DNA of 64,000 nucleotides from Toxorhynchites rutilus septentrionalis (GCF_029784135.1 NC_073745.1:78803569-78867568), one strand, 5' to 3'; shown: positions 1 to 11,245, counted from the stretch's first letter. Made by a program: numbers and translations. The notes: generated by a model from the letters alone, not told the origin.

Positions 1-434
1 TTCTGTGTTGATTTTGTTGAGGTGAACACTTTTAAAATGCCCAAGAAAAGGCAATATTCTGAAGAAAGCCTAAATTATGAATGGATCAATATGATGACAG
101 TAAACTCAAGCAATTATAAATGCAACATCTACTCGAAAATTCGAATTTTTTCGTTCAAAAATGGTGATTTCTGAAACTGGACAAACCATGATCATTTTCT
201 GGACAATCCATGATCAGAGGTGGTCAAACCATGATCATAATTTCTCTTTGAGGAAAATCGTTAAGAAACATAAATATTTGAATAATTTCAACGTCTTATG
301 GTAGAATTAGAAACTAGAGACTTAGGGCTTTTCAACAAACTCAAACTAGTCTTGATTATATGTTATTTTCATGAAGAAAAATCGATTTGCATTTACTAGT
401 TGCGTGAAACACCCTAAATTGGACAAACCAAGAT
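1..434. other. AT-rich noncoding, no gene seen
   Basis: No recognisable gene or terminal repeat. Three degenerate copies of a CCATGATCAT-containing phrase lie at about 185-240, and a related phrase recurs near 420, so this may be the edge of an older repeat. The short open frame starting at 371 overlaps a dispersed repeat and is not credible as a gene. Confidence 0.5.
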
Positions 435-760
435 CATTTACCCTATACTCGAATTTCAACAATGACATAGTTATAGAACTTTTTTTTTTGTTTCGTACTC
501 TGTTGCCTCAAACTGGTTCTACATTACAAATTACGCTACAGAAGACGATTCTGTTGCTTTCATTTGAAAGATGAGAAAATTTAGTACAGGATATAGTAGT
601 GGAAAATCTAAATTACTGGATTTTAATAACAGTTTGGAAGTGAAAAACTTGAAAGTTAATAATTTTTAATGTGTTATTAATAATTTCATCCTTAAAATTT
701 ATATTAAACTAGATTGTTTCTATCAATTCAATTGAAGCTTTTTAACTTCTCTAACCGTTT
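435..760 (+). repeat. Dispersed repeat, inverted partner at 11520-11835
   Basis: This stretch reappears in reverse complement at 11520-11835 with scattered substitutions and small indels. Shared landmarks are a T-run followed by TTTCGTACTC, then CTGTTGCTTTCATTTGAAAG, and an AT-rich tail ending near TTCTCTAACC. The partner lies inside a TA-flanked TIR element, so this copy is probably an internal fragment of the same family without recognisable ends. Confidence 0.6.
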
Positions 761-819
761 TCTATCAATGAACGTTTCGTATTCCGTACACTATAACAGT
801 ACAAGGTACAGTACAACTG

Positions 820-1001
820 ATGTGGGCGATAGGCCCAAAAAGGGATGTCCGAGGTCCGTACGGCTACACAATGTAATCTATTTTGTTCATGAACGCTTTC
901 AACGCAATCCTCTTCGGAAACAACACATTACAATAAAGATGTGTGTATTCATCAGTCGAAATGAATTGGATAAATTAATTGGTGCGTACATCGATGTGTG
1001 A
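820..1001 (+). pseudogene. Possible Tc1/mariner transposase N-terminal remnant
   Basis: The frame beginning at 714 reads, near its middle, DRPKKGCPRSVR and then FQRNPLRKQH. This resembles the GRPRSVR hinge plus helix-turn-helix segment (RRNPRRS) of Tc1-type transposases. Only about 60 residues are recognisable. No catalytic motif follows, and stops accumulate after 1001. There are no visible terminal repeats. Resemblance is by motif only, and a chance match cannot be excluded. Confidence 0.35.
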
Positions 1002-1385
1002 GTCATTTATTGACGCCCAGATTGAAGCGAATGTGTTAGGAACGATGCAAAATACTCTTAGAACGGTTAAAAAACTGTGAATGTTCTCATTGGACTCACC
1101 AATCGTTGAAGAATTCTATCGAGAAGCTGCAGCGATTGCGTTTATTGCTTAGCGTTTCCGACTCTGCGTGAGGAAGAGATGGTTAAATAATTATGCCAAA
1201 AATGTTAATTCTGGATTCCTATAAGAGTTTGGGATTTTTATCTAATTTTTTTCTCGAGTTATGAATGTTACTGTATAGAACTGTATGCTTTCTAATTAAA
1301 AATAAAAAGTGAGTCCAAGAAAGTATCAGTTAAATACGTGTATTTTACATTTCATTATGAAAAGTAGTGAGAATAAAAAAAGTAA

Positions 1386-1572
1386 AAAAAACTGTTCAAG
1401 TTAAACGGTTTAATGTACTAAAAGCTAGAAAATAATTAGGCAAGCCCACGATTTTATTTTAGTCTCATCATTGCTCTAGATTGAAGGAAGGATGTGATAA
1501 CTATTAACTGCTACTTGCCAAATTATTTTCTAGCTTTTAGTACATCAAACCGTTTAACTTAAAAAGTTTTTT
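1386..1572. mobile_element. Small palindromic MITE
   Basis: Arms at about 1390-1443 and 1513-1567 are inverted copies sharing TTAAACGGTTT, GTACTAAAAGCTAGAAAATAA and a CAAG terminus toward a loop of about 70 bases. A further partial copy of the arm lies at 1590-1612. There is no coding capacity. The structure fits a small foldback element of unknown superfamily, since the flanks give no clear target duplication. Confidence 0.55.
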
Positions 1573-1739
1573 TTTACTTTTTTTTTATTTTCTAGTTTTT
1601 AGTACATTTTCTGTATGATTAGTATACTTCTCTACAATAAAACCATTCAACCTATTTTTTTAAATTTTTATTACTTACCTAATTTTCTTCGGAATATTTT
1701 GATGATGTACTGTATTCTATTAGTCAAATCATTTCATTC

Positions 1740-2275
1740 GATACCGATATTGAGGGGATTACATAAAAATATATACACCTTTTTGAATTTATGTTGTTCA
1801 TAATGTAGTGTCTTCTCCAAGTCAAGCCCTTCAGCCATTTTTTACCGGCGGCCAAATTGGATTTATCAAGATAATGGAATACACAGTATTATAATGACAA
1901 CAGAGATAGAGGTTTGTTCAAAATTTCAGACCAATAAATCAAAGAGAACGGGGTCAAATTTTTATCAATTTGGGACACCCCTACAGATATACAAACATAC
2001 ATACAAACAGATCGAGTTGAATGAAACTGTTTAGAAAAGTAATTGGCTATTTTGTTACAGCGGCCATTTTGGATTTGCATTTATCATAAATAAGTGTATT
2101 CTACTTGTCTATCCCTTTCATTTGATACTCATATTGATGGGGTTTTGAGAAACTATGTAATCTACCATTTTATTGTGGCGGTCATTCTGGATTTGCTTTC
2201 CTTAGGAATGAATGTGTTCTACTAGTCAAGCCCTTTCATTTGATACTCATATCGATTGGGTTTTGGATAAAAATA
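1740..2275 (+). repeat. Dispersed tandem-like repeat, left of mariner
   Basis: Degenerate units carry GCGGCCATTTTGGATTTGCAT, then CTACTAGTCAAGCCCTTTCA, then TTGATACTCATAT and GGGGTTTTG. The same units resume at 3548 on the far side of the mariner, so this is one older repeat split by that insertion. No coding content was seen. It also has an ACATACAAACAGA phrase near 2000, matched near 3865. Confidence 0.65.
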
Positions 2276-3545
2276 TTAGGCTGTCAAAAAAGTCCTGCGG
2301 TATTTTTTTTGAATTTTCATTTGTTCATAAAATTAGTTACAATCATCTGTTGTAAGTCAAATATAGGCCGTTTTGTTCGATGACTTGTTCCCAACGAGAT
2401 GCCAACTTCATAATACCCCTGTTATAGAAGCTCGCTTCCTTATTGGCAAAAAACTCGGATAGCCAATTTTCACAGGCCTCTTTTGTGGCTAACTTCTGAC
2501 TACCTAGCTCGTTCGCCATGGACAAAAACAGGTGGTAGTCACTTGGTGCAAGGTCCGGACTATACGGCGGATGCAAAAGAACCTCCCATCCGAGCTCCCG
2601 GAGCTTCTGGCGCGTCACCAAAGATGTGTGTGGCCTGGCGTTGTCCTGATGGAAGACAATACGGTCTCTGTTTATCAAAGATGGCCTCTTCTTCATGAGT
2701 GCTACCTTCAAGCGGTCCAGTTGTTGGCAGTACAGGTCCGAATTGAGCGTTTGGCCATAGGGAAGCAGCTCATAATAGATTATTCCTTGACAATCCCACC
2801 AAACACACAGCAGAACCTTCCTGGCCGTTAATGAGGGCTTGGCCACCGTCTGAGCCGTTTCAGCGGGCTTCGACCACGACCGTTTGCGCTTCACGTTGTC
2901 GTAAGTGACCCACTTTTCATCGCCAGTCACTATCCGCTTCAGAAACGGGTCGATTTTGTTGCGATTCAGCAGCGATTCACATGCGTCGATACGGTCAAAG
3001 ATGTTTTTTGCGTCAACGTGTGTGGCACCCATACATCGAGCTCCTTTGTGAATCCAAGCTTCTTCAAATGGTTAATAATGGTTTGATGACTTATCCCCAG
3101 CTCTTGGCCGATGCTACGGCTGCTACTATGCCGGTCTTTCTCGGCTAATTCAGCGATTTTGTCGCAATTTTCGACGACAGGCCTTCCGGAGCGTGGCGCA
3201 GCTTCGACGACCTCTACACCAGAACGAAAACGTTGAAACCATCGTTGTGCGGTGGAAATGGAAACTGTATCGGGTCCATAAACTGCCCAAATTTTATTGG
3301 CAGCTTGAGATGCATTTTTGCCTTTGTCATAGTAGTACTGTAAAATATGTCGGATTTTCTCTTTATTTTGCTCCATATTTGCGACACTATAACTCACGAA
3401 CGACTTAACCAAACATAACACAAACCTTTCCAACATAAAATACCTTTCCAACAAGCTATAGTATGACTCGATACAATGAATACAACTAGAACTACGCGTT
3501 TACAACACCTCGCGGAAATACCGCAGGACTTTTTTAACAGCCTAA
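2276..3545 (-). mobile_element. Mariner (DD34D) transposon, near-intact
   Basis: The 1,270-bp element is bounded by terminal inverted repeats of about 30 bp with one mismatch, beginning TTAGGCTGTCAAAAAAGTCC on the left and TTAGGCTGTTAAAAAAGTCC in the complement of the right end. It is flanked by a TA duplication (2274-2275 and 3546-3547). The length and TA target are as expected for mariner. It encodes one transposase on the minus strand, broken by a single frameshift. It has inserted into the dispersed repeat whose halves lie on either side. Confidence 0.93.
2343..3376 (-). pseudogene. Mariner transposase, one frameshift
   Basis: Two overlapping minus-strand frames together cover a normal-length mariner transposase of about 345 residues. 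The N-terminal part starts at MEQNKEKIRH (ATG ending at 3376) and holds the paired helix-turn-helix DNA-binding region, including STAQRWFQRF and GRPVV. The C-terminal part holds the catalytic triad: TGDEKW, HQDNARPH and SPDLAPSDYHLF, with 34 residues between the second and third aspartates (DD34D). The frame changes in a six-base T run at 3004-3009 (six A on the coding strand), where one more A would keep the frame. I see no other break. Known family function: cut-and-paste transposition at TA sites. Confidence 0.92.
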
Positions 3546-3547
3546 TA

Positions 3548-3903
3548 TACATCGTCATTTTGTGGTGGCGGCCATTTTGGATTTGCATTTTTCATGAATA
3601 AATCTGTTCTACTAGTCAATTCCTTTCATTTGATACTCTAATTGATGGGGTTTAGGAAAAAACCATATTGATGGGGGTTTGAGAAAATATGTAACCGCCA
3701 TTTTGTAGCGGCCACCATATTGGATTTTTATAATCATGAAATACGCAGTTTTGTAATGACTGCAGAGATAAAGGTGTGTTCCAAATTTCACATCAATCGA
3801 TCAACAGAAAGGGGTTCAAAATTCTAATAATGTGGTAAAGCGCTACAGACAAACATGGTACAAACATACAAATTACAGGTCAAGCTGAATAAAACCGTTT
3901 CAA
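3548..3903 (+). repeat. Dispersed repeat, right of mariner
   Basis: This resumes the units seen at 1740-2275 (GCGGCCATTTTGGATTTGCA, TTTCATTTGATACTC, GATGGGGTTT). It ends with a segment parallel to 1850-2040, including CAGAGATA, CAAATTTCA, GGGGTTCAAA and ACAAACATACAAA. It is therefore the other half of the repeat interrupted by the mariner. Confidence 0.6.
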
Positions 3904-3904
3904 A

Positions 3905-4248
3905 AAAAATGGATCGCCGAATGTGTTGATAAGAGCAAAACTCGAGGAAAGAATTGTCCGATTTAGGGCTGTCTTTATTCTATCTTTTTTTTTTGTATCA
4001 AACATTTATTCGATGAACGGAGAAACATGTTATTTGCAAGTGGTTAAAAAATCTTGAACGAGAATTGTGTCTGAAGATAATTTGATAGGAATTTTATAGT
4101 AAAAGGTAATTTTAAAGGGTAGATTAGAAGATCAATTAATGAACAGTTCTGCGATTGGACCCAAGAACATGCGCTTAGTAAGAAAACGTGAATTGATAAC
4201 GAAAAATATAAATTTTAGGCCGGACGAAGTTTGCCGGGTCAGCTATTA
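3905..4248 (+). mobile_element. Helitron-like repeat fragment ending GGGTCAGCTA
   Basis: It shares TCTTTATTCTATC, AACATTTATTC and GGAGAAACATGTTATTTGCA with the repeats at 24700-25570 and (reverse complement) 29119-30075. It ends in GGACGAAGTTTGCCGGGTCAG followed by CTAT where sibling copies have CTAG. A fixed CTAG end followed by T, with no target duplication, is the Helitron pattern, so I infer a Helitron-type family. No hairpin is obvious and no coding was seen. Confidence 0.45.
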
Positions 4249-5043
4249 TAGAATACAAGAACAAACTTACATAAATTTTACAATTACCTCCTCTTTTCGC
4301 AGTTGAAAAACATTCGGTTATATTTTGTCTCACCAGCACCATTGTTCCAAATTTCTCAACCACTTCAATCTACCTTTGACAACACATAAAAATAACGATG
4401 TGTGCGCGTGAAGCAAAAATACAGAAGCATTCTTCATCAGGTGGCATGTAAAACCGAAACGGCACTTCCACCGAGCATAATTGCATGACTTCGTATAATA
4501 AATCGATAATCTGAAAGCTGTGGTTACCATGTCTACAGAATAATCTGTATTTCTACAGGGTTTCCAGACTTTTTGAAACCAAGAATCTGTCATCACTGAT
4601 TACAGATTTTTGAGTTTTTCTATAGAATCTACAGATTTTTTTAAAAAAAAAAAACGTTTCAATATTGATGTAAGGCTAAGGGCTTAAGGTCAATAATATT
4701 ACATTCTACAGTATTTGTTGATCATTTTTCGGGTAGAACTCTAATTTTAATAGAGTAAAAAAACTGATGTTTTAGGTCAAATGATTGGAGTGCGGGTGAG
4801 ATCGACACCTTGTTGTGGTATAACCGACACCTTTAGGGAAACGAATGAGAACTTACCATAATAATTTCCAAGTATTAAGCGGCTAACTACTACCTTGATC
4901 AAAGAGTTCCCGGAATCACCACCGTGTGGCGCTCTCAGTCATCCGTTTTTATTTTTCATTTTTTTGTTGGTTGGCACATCTGTCATTGACATTCCAGAAA
5001 ATTTGTAGTGTGATAGTTTTATATTTCTAAAAGTTACGCTGTA
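4249..5043. other. Noncoding, one dispersed motif
   Basis: No gene recognised. At 4786-4830 a phrase with GTGCGGGTGAGATCGACACC and then ACCGACACCT recurs in reverse complement at 56585-56625, indicating a low-copy dispersed element without visible ends. The rest is AT-rich. Confidence 0.4.
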
Positions 5044-5527
5044 CAGGCAAACATTTCTTTGTGCGGGGGATAGGGACCGCACAAAAAAAAAGTGCAAAAC
5101 TTCACCAGTGGCTTTAAAAAATCGTGTTCGGTACACAATTTGAAAAAAACTTTTTCTGTGCGGTAGCTAGGGACCGCATAAAAAGGTTTCCCCAAGAAAA
5201 TAACTCAAATCCACGCCGTTTACCGTTCGACTTCCTTTTGTTTCCCACTTGTTGCGATGGAACTGTTTGCCTTTTCGGCTGCGCGTAGCTGTGTTGTGCT
5301 TTTAGTTGGATGTCGAAACTTGTTGCTAATAGAAATCATGTCATGCGCAACTTAGAGCATTTGATGATTTGAGAAGTGGATAATTTAGACGCAAATATGC
5401 TTTATTCGTACTGAAATGCATATAAACCATCGAAAAGAAAACTAAATGGACCATAACTTCGACAAATGTGCTTCTTTTCATATACCACACAAAAAAAATC
5501 GCACAAGACAGAAAACCGCACAAAAAA

Positions 5528-6558
5528 GTAGTAGGGTCTGAGACTGGGGAAACGGACGGAAGTTTGACGTAGGACTGTGATTGTTCAGATCTCTTGGTTA
5601 TTATAAATGTAATTCTTTTCATTGTTCAACAATCTGTTAGTTTAACTCTTTTGAAACTCTAAATAGTAGCCCTGAAAAGGACCGTTTGTCGAATGTACTC
5701 ACAACCTTCAAACGGTTTGTAACTAACAGAGAAAGACAATAAGCTTCTGACAGGAAGTTCAGCTGTCTAACTGAAAATGATTAATGAATATCAGTGGGAC
5801 ACATACCAGGGTGGAGTGGTAGATGAAGTATTTGTGAATTGTCATTGATTACATTGAATATGAACGTATGGGGATGAAACGAAAAAACAAGTTGAAAATA
5901 CTCACGATTTCGTGATATTTTGAGGTAAAATACACATGAAATCATGAACACATGAATGGATAGCTATGATTTCTTTCCATTGTGTTATTCTCATTATTAG
6001 ACATCGGGGGCAGTAGCTTTTTCGGTGAAATAATGTTCGTTTGCAGACTATCACAATCAAGTCGTATTGGTTGATTGAGAATTATGAATATGAGTCACGA
6101 AGAATATTAATATTTAATTTCGTTTGATTGTTGTGATGCGATGTAATGCCGATCTGAATAAGTCTTCGCATGATAATCGCTGCTTCTTTCTAATTAATGA
6201 ACGATCACTGTATGGGTGACACTTTCCTCGTTACTTTGATGAAATCTTGCATGAAGTTTGAGTGATGCATGAAATCTTGCATCTGATTACTTCAACATCT
6301 TTACATGATTTACCTTCGCAACCGCTCGCAAAACATACCTCTTTTGTTTGTTAAATTGCTCACTTGTTTTATTATTTCCACTGTTGACGTCTCAGGCAGA
6401 AAAAAATGCTGGATACATTTGCCGTCTAATAGTATATACTATAACATATATCGTAAGAACGATTCTGCGCAATATGCATTTGAAAACTCTTTATAAACGT
6501 TACATTTTTCGTAGAGTGACCCCCCTATATAGAAATCAAAGACGTAGTCCTACGTCAT
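5528..6558 (-). mobile_element. HINE (Helentron-like non-autonomous element), minus
   Basis: Read on the minus strand, it starts at about 6558 with TGACGTAGGACTACGTCTTT, the same start as the HINE at 14224. Near its 3' end it carries the inverted form AGTCCTACGTCAAACTTCCG. It then ends at a T6 tract (A run 5522-5527 on the plus strand) belonging to the host TIR element's TTTTTTGTGCGG motif. No coding sequence is evident. A histone-type stem-loop motif lies at 5668-5683. Confidence 0.6.
5668..5683 (-). other. Histone-type mRNA 3' stem-loop motif
   Basis: The minus strand reads GGTCCTTTTCAGGGCT, matching the metazoan histone 3' stem-loop pattern (GGYYYUHHUHARRRCC) at every position except the last base, where a G-U pair can still form. 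It is preceded by ACAAAC, as is typical. No histone reading frame is visible upstream on this strand, so it looks like a captured 3' end fragment carried in the HINE rather than a working gene. A chance match is possible but unlikely at this length. Confidence 0.5.
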
Positions 6559-6584
6559 AAACCGCACAAAAACAGGTTTTCCTG

Positions 6585-6893
6585 TATTGACATCTGCTAA
6601 GATTTAGTAAGATTTTTTAATACTGTTTTAGGAATATCATTTTTCCTGAATAGCTAATCGATTTTCCAATAACGTTGTCAAACATAATATTTTAATCAGA
6701 CTTCTGGATTTTGAGTTACGATTTTGGCAAGAATGACTTTAAATACGTTCTTTTCAAAAATCAGTCGTAATTTAAATGGTGCATATTATAATGAAAATTG
6801 TGATTTTAGGTAGTTTTCATCAGAGGTACCAAGCTTCAAAAAATTCGAAAAGGGTCGGGTCAGTGGCCGGTCGATTTGACGTGGAATTGCGTA
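6585..6893. other. AT-rich spacer, nothing recognised
   Basis: About 310 bases between two TIR elements. No terminal repeats, RNA motifs or plausible coding sequence were seen. Confidence 0.45.
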
Positions 6894-7191
6894 CACCCAG
6901 GTTTTTTTTACGCGGTTTTTTTTACGCGGATTTTCCAATTAACGCTGTTTTTTTAACGCGGTCACCGCGTAAAAGAAACTGAGCAATATCAAATCTGTCC
7001 CTCATGCTTCCTGAGACCATATGACGGAACTTAGTGCTATTGACGGATATTAGTGCCGCACCTATGTGCCAGGTTCGATGCATCTGTAGCGAACACAGAT
7101 TCAATTTGCTCGCGTTGTTCACCACCGCCTATGCCAGTTTCGATGGGAACGACCACGTCAAGTCGGAGGACAGGTTTTGCAACGCAAATGC

Positions 7192-7445
7192 CTGACAGAA
7201 CAGAAAGAATTAGACCAGAAGCAGTTAGAGTTGGAACAGAGGCAATTAGCGATGCAGAGAAAGCATTTCCAGGAGAAATACAAGATGGGTCGCTAGCTGA
7301 TGAATCTGCAAGTGCAAGAAGAAGTATCTCGAGATAGCATAAAGCTTGTGCAAGAATGGGTTGATGAGCACACCACTGCGAAGCAGAAATCCTCCGTACG
7401 ACCTTCGTATGCAACGAAGTTTCATCCAACCCCACATAACGGCTG
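7192..7445 (+). pseudogene. Possible BEL/Pao gag fragment, frameshifted
   Basis: One plus frame from 7192 gives an uninterrupted coiled-coil-like stretch rich in Glu, Gln, Leu and Lys (EQKELDQKQLELEQRQLAMQ and on to a stop at 7300). A neighbouring frame then reads DSIKLVQEWVDEHTTAKQ followed by SYATKFHPTPHNGWGK. This order resembles the N-terminal coiled coil and linker of BEL/Pao-type gag proteins in mosquitoes. The frame changes, the stops and the lack of LTRs or pol make it a dead fragment inside a TIR element. Confidence 0.4.
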
Positions 7446-7822
7446 GGGGAAGAAAGATTCATGTACATGTATTTAAGTCCGCTCGTCGAGAGCCACACAA
7501 AATGAAATTCATGCATAGCTTCAATCCCATTTAGGAATGAAATAAGCGCGATTTTTGCGCGTAAACCTGAGCAACATCACTTCTCTCTCTCAGTTCATAT
7601 CTCTCCCTTTCAAGCTCCCTCAGAGCGTATGCCGCACCCCATCACGATTCTCAAGAGGATTTTTATGTGACCTTTTTTTCTTTACGGGGAGTTTCCAATT
7701 AACGCGGATTTTCCAATTAACACGGTTTTTTTTACGCGGATTTTCGAATTAACGCGGTTTTTTTTTACGCGGATTTTCCAATTAACGCGGTTTTTTACGC
7801 GGATTTTCCAATTAATGCGGTT

Positions 7823-8459
7823 TTGACGTGGGACTACGTCTAACCAGAGTATATGGGGTGTAAAATGAAAACCTAAATACAGAACAAGCAGGAAAAAATG
7901 AAAGATTCAGAATGCTTATAACTCGAACATTTCTTACTGGATCGGAAAGATGTTTGCATCATTTTATAGGGAATATTTCTACGCTTCTATCGCAATTAAT
8001 AAGATGTTATTTTTCATTAAATAAACAATAGAATAACTATAAAAGGTTAAGTAGTAACAATCGAAACTGAGTACCTATAGTATATCAAATCAAGCAAATT
8101 CACTGTTCGAGAAGTACGTACACTTGATAGATGCAAACTTCAGAAGGAAACGTAAAATAAAATAATCGTTTGATAATTCTTCCGTTCACATATTTGTCCT
8201 AGGCATCATACTAAACGTAGAAGGACTGTCATTAAATTTATTTGTAACGAAGAACATAATATATCACAATGCATGAATGGACCTTACATGGCATTATACA
8301 ATCTTTTTACTCACAAAGCAAATATATTGAAGTCAATTGAGTTCGGAAATTGTTTCATTCAAACAAAAATTCAATCGATACGAACAAATGATTGTTGGGC
8401 TAGGGTAGTCCCACGTCAACCTTGCGGTTATATAATAGATATAACCAACCTATTTTTTT
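7823..8459 (+). mobile_element. HINE, short copy nested in TIR element
   Basis: It starts TTGACGTGGGACTACGTCTA right after a TTTT of the host repeat. The inverse motif GTAGTCCCACGTCAA lies at 8405-8419. A hairpin follows at 8426-8446 (stem GGTTATAT/ATATAACC), then the sequence runs into a T9 tract. At about 640 bp it lacks the 95-bp minisatellite of the 17.7-kb copy but shares both flanks of it. No coding sequence. Confidence 0.72.
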
Positions 8460-8498
8460 TACAAGGTACGTATCCCCCGCGTAAAAAAAACCTGGGTG

Positions 8499-9150
8499 TA
8501 TTTATTTAAAACTGAAGTATTTGTCTGATATAGGTAGTAGTAGAATTAGATTTAAAAGTCTCTAAAACCAGCAATTCTGACTGGATCGGTAAACCTAGTG
8601 TTCAATTTAAAAATTAACAGCCATCGAAGCCAGGGGTTAGACGTCAATTGAATATAGGCTACCCAAAATTAATATCAATATGGCGTCATTTGTTTACCAA
8701 CATATCATTTGCGTGGATTGAAATCGTTGAAATCACGGAGATAAATAAAAAAAATTAAAAAAATGCGCTGCTTTATTTATAACTGCATGAACGATTTTCA
8801 TAATTCGGTTTCACATGGAGGTGTGTTCACATTTAACATGGAGGTTAAAGTTAGCCACTATTCGACTATATAACAACAGTAATTGACAGAACCAAAATGT
8901 CGGTGAACCGCAGCAATATTGAGTACACTGGCAATATGAGGGATTTGACGTTTCAGTCATACCCCTGATCGAAGCTGGTGTACAAGTGATTAGCGAAAAG
9001 CACGAAGAATGGGAAAAAACTGAAGGAATTAGGAAGCGCTCAAACTTGCCTCCGGTTTTCCTCTTTTGATTTTCCTCTCACATACGCAAACCCCCGGGGG
9101 GTAAATAATGATGGGACTGTAAACGGTATATTTGATTATGTGATAAGCAT
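8499..9150. other. Noncoding, nothing recognised
   Basis: AT-rich DNA with no clear terminal repeats or coding signal. It is probably old intergenic or intronic sequence. Confidence 0.4.
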
Positions 9151-11245
9151 CAAAATTTATAGACTACAACTAAATTATAGTGTTGTTCACTCTGTCTCTC
9201 ACTCTCTCGCTCACTCTCTGTTGATTTAAGGCTCGGAAGCGGCCGAAGATAAAGCGTTGCCGCAGGTGCAGTTTCGTCACACCATGACCGGGCATCATCG
9301 CCGAGGACATGAAACGCGTGCGGACCACCGAAAGCGAAAACGAAGTCGGAGCCGGTCCTGCGAAAACAAATCCGGACATTAATTGGACCGATTGCTTCTG
9401 TTTGCTTTAGTGGGATGCCGAATGGTGATGATTGGTTGTTGGACGATTACGGAAGGATAGCGTCGATAAGATTGGACTTGGGCGTTTGGAATGTTGCCAA
9501 GCGGACCGGTTCAGGAAAACGATTGTTCTTTATTGATATGCGTGTAGAATTTAGGCGGGCGGTGGTTCAGATAAGACTTCAGGCCAAGAGAAAATGTCTA
9601 ATAGCTGGAGCACGCGTCTGGTATATGTATTTTGAACGCACCTGTTTCGAGTGGAACCAATGTCATCATATCGATCCATTCGATATCTACATCTGTCTGC
9701 CATATGGACATAATCTCAACTAATGAAGCTCGATTTCACTCACTAATGGTGAATAATCTTCGCTTCTTTCACCCTGTGGGAGGCGCTTCTTCCGGTGAAA
9801 TTCAAATCACTTTTCCTTGGAAAAAAGGAAGCCGAAGGTAGCTGGCCCCAAACCGAACGTAAGCCAGCGCTCGGTTGACTTCTGGCAAAATCTCCAACCA
9901 GTAACTGAGTGCAAGTTAGCTCTCCTTCGGGACGTGACGAACCGAAATAGATGGCATGCTGTCAGGAAACGATCCTTGCAGCTTTTCGCTTAAATGCTTT
10001 TATTAGTTTATTATTTTATGATTTTATTGACGATCCTCTCTCCTCTTGCAGCAGAAGTCATAAAGTGGTCAATGGTGTTGCTTTGAGAAGTATCCTTGCC
10101 CAATTCTCATCTCTCTTGCAAAGAGGAATTTTTAAGGTTCCGTAAGAGTACTCACAAAGTGTGTGGAAAAAGCAGAACTTTTCTTTCGAAAATGAATGAA
10201 TGAATACTCATCGGAGCAAAAGAATCCATTGGCAACGAAACATATCACATCGGTACATACAATGTCAGGGAGTTGAGCTGCTTCGATTCATACCCGATTC
10301 CCTCTCGAGAAGTTATTGCTCACTGTGACTTCAGCGTTTAACGAATTTATGTTCCATTTTTATGAAAATTTATGGTAAGATTTATGAGGAGGTTGGGTGA
10401 GGACGACGCGTTATCGATGTGCGTGTGCACTGTCCCGCTCTAATGGACTCTGTTCCGAGCGGAGGGGCAGCGAACCCATCATAAGTTGCCATATTGTGTC
10501 GTCCAGGGCAAGCTTTATCATTGCCGCCTCTCCACCTTCCCCCGTTCCCATTCCGCCCGATCCCGATGCTCGGTTTTCAGCCGAAGGAAACTTTTTATTG
10601 CCCCCTCCTCGCAGTGCTTGGTACGTATATTACCATGTTAGGACCTAAAAGCGAGAGAAACCGATTTCCTAGTCTCATCATGGTAACACGACAATAAAGG
10701 CAGGCTTTGTTATCACATTTTGCATGGTTTCGGATTTTATTTTTTGGCAGTTTGGGGAGCCGAATTGCTGAATTGCTGTCATAAGCACACCACTGATGGA
10801 TGGGTGAAATTCAATTGTCGAACTCATAAGCGAGTTAATAATCGATTCATGGGATGAGTTGTGCATAGTGGTGTGGATCAGTGATGAACCGCAACATGTG
10901 ACGGAACCAGATTGGTACGTAAGCTTGTGTATCTGAATTGGGAATATTTATATGCACGGCAAACGGCCTGGCCGGGAAAGGGAGTAAAAAGTGTCCCCAA
11001 ACCAAATCACCAGCTGAATGGAAAATATTGTACAGGGCATTAAATAAAACATTTTGGCAGTAGTACCATATATTTGAGTCCTTATATGGTACACTATATG
11101 ATATATGGTGAAAAATGCACCTTTTCGTTTTTTTTCACGCCATTCTCAATAGCTTTGAGACAAAAATTTGAAAAAAAAAAATACTGGAAGTACAAGGTGT
11201 ATCGAACAATATTTTCAAACAAGTTTTTCATCAAAAAATGAAATA
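9151..11245. other. Unique-looking noncoding region
   Basis: Base composition is more even than in the repeats, and no phrase recurs elsewhere in the window. The longest open frames (for example 9415-9723 plus) match no family I know and lack splice or start context that would support them. It may contain regulatory or intronic DNA of a host gene outside the window, but nothing in the sequence shows that. Confidence 0.4.

Larger units (their letters stand above)
5044..6584. mobile_element. Pogo/Tigger-like TIR element with GTGCGG repeats
   Basis: The left end reads TA|CAGGCAAACATTTCTTTGTG. The right end, in complement, reads TA|CAGGAAAACCTGTTTTTGTG, giving imperfect terminal inverted repeats that both lead into GTGCGG. 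The TA target and CAG termini fit the pogo/Tigger branch of Tc1/mariner. Near the left end, further copies of CCGCACAAAA occur (5086, 5495-5530), an array of subterminal repeats. No transposase is present, so it is non-autonomous. A HINE on the minus strand occupies 5528-6558. Confidence 0.65.
6894..8498. mobile_element. Pogo-like TIR element with ACGCGG subterminal repeats
   Basis: The left end TA|CACCCAGGTTTTTTTTTACG and the complement of the right end TA|CACCCAGGTTTTTTTTACGC form a clear TIR with flanking TA. Many copies of ACGCGGATTTTCCAATTAAC are arrayed near both ends (6915-6975 and 7690-7825). The central part (GAGCAACATCACTTCTC, TCAGAGCGTATG, TCACGATTCTCAAG) is also present in the related copy at 45211-45546. 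There is no transposase. A gag-like fragment (about 7052-7550) and a HINE (7823-8459) are inserted within it. Confidence 0.72.

Noticed and set aside
7037..7516. 159-codon minus-strand frame
   Set aside because: It is antisense to the gag-like plus-strand reading, which shows a more plausible coiled-coil composition.
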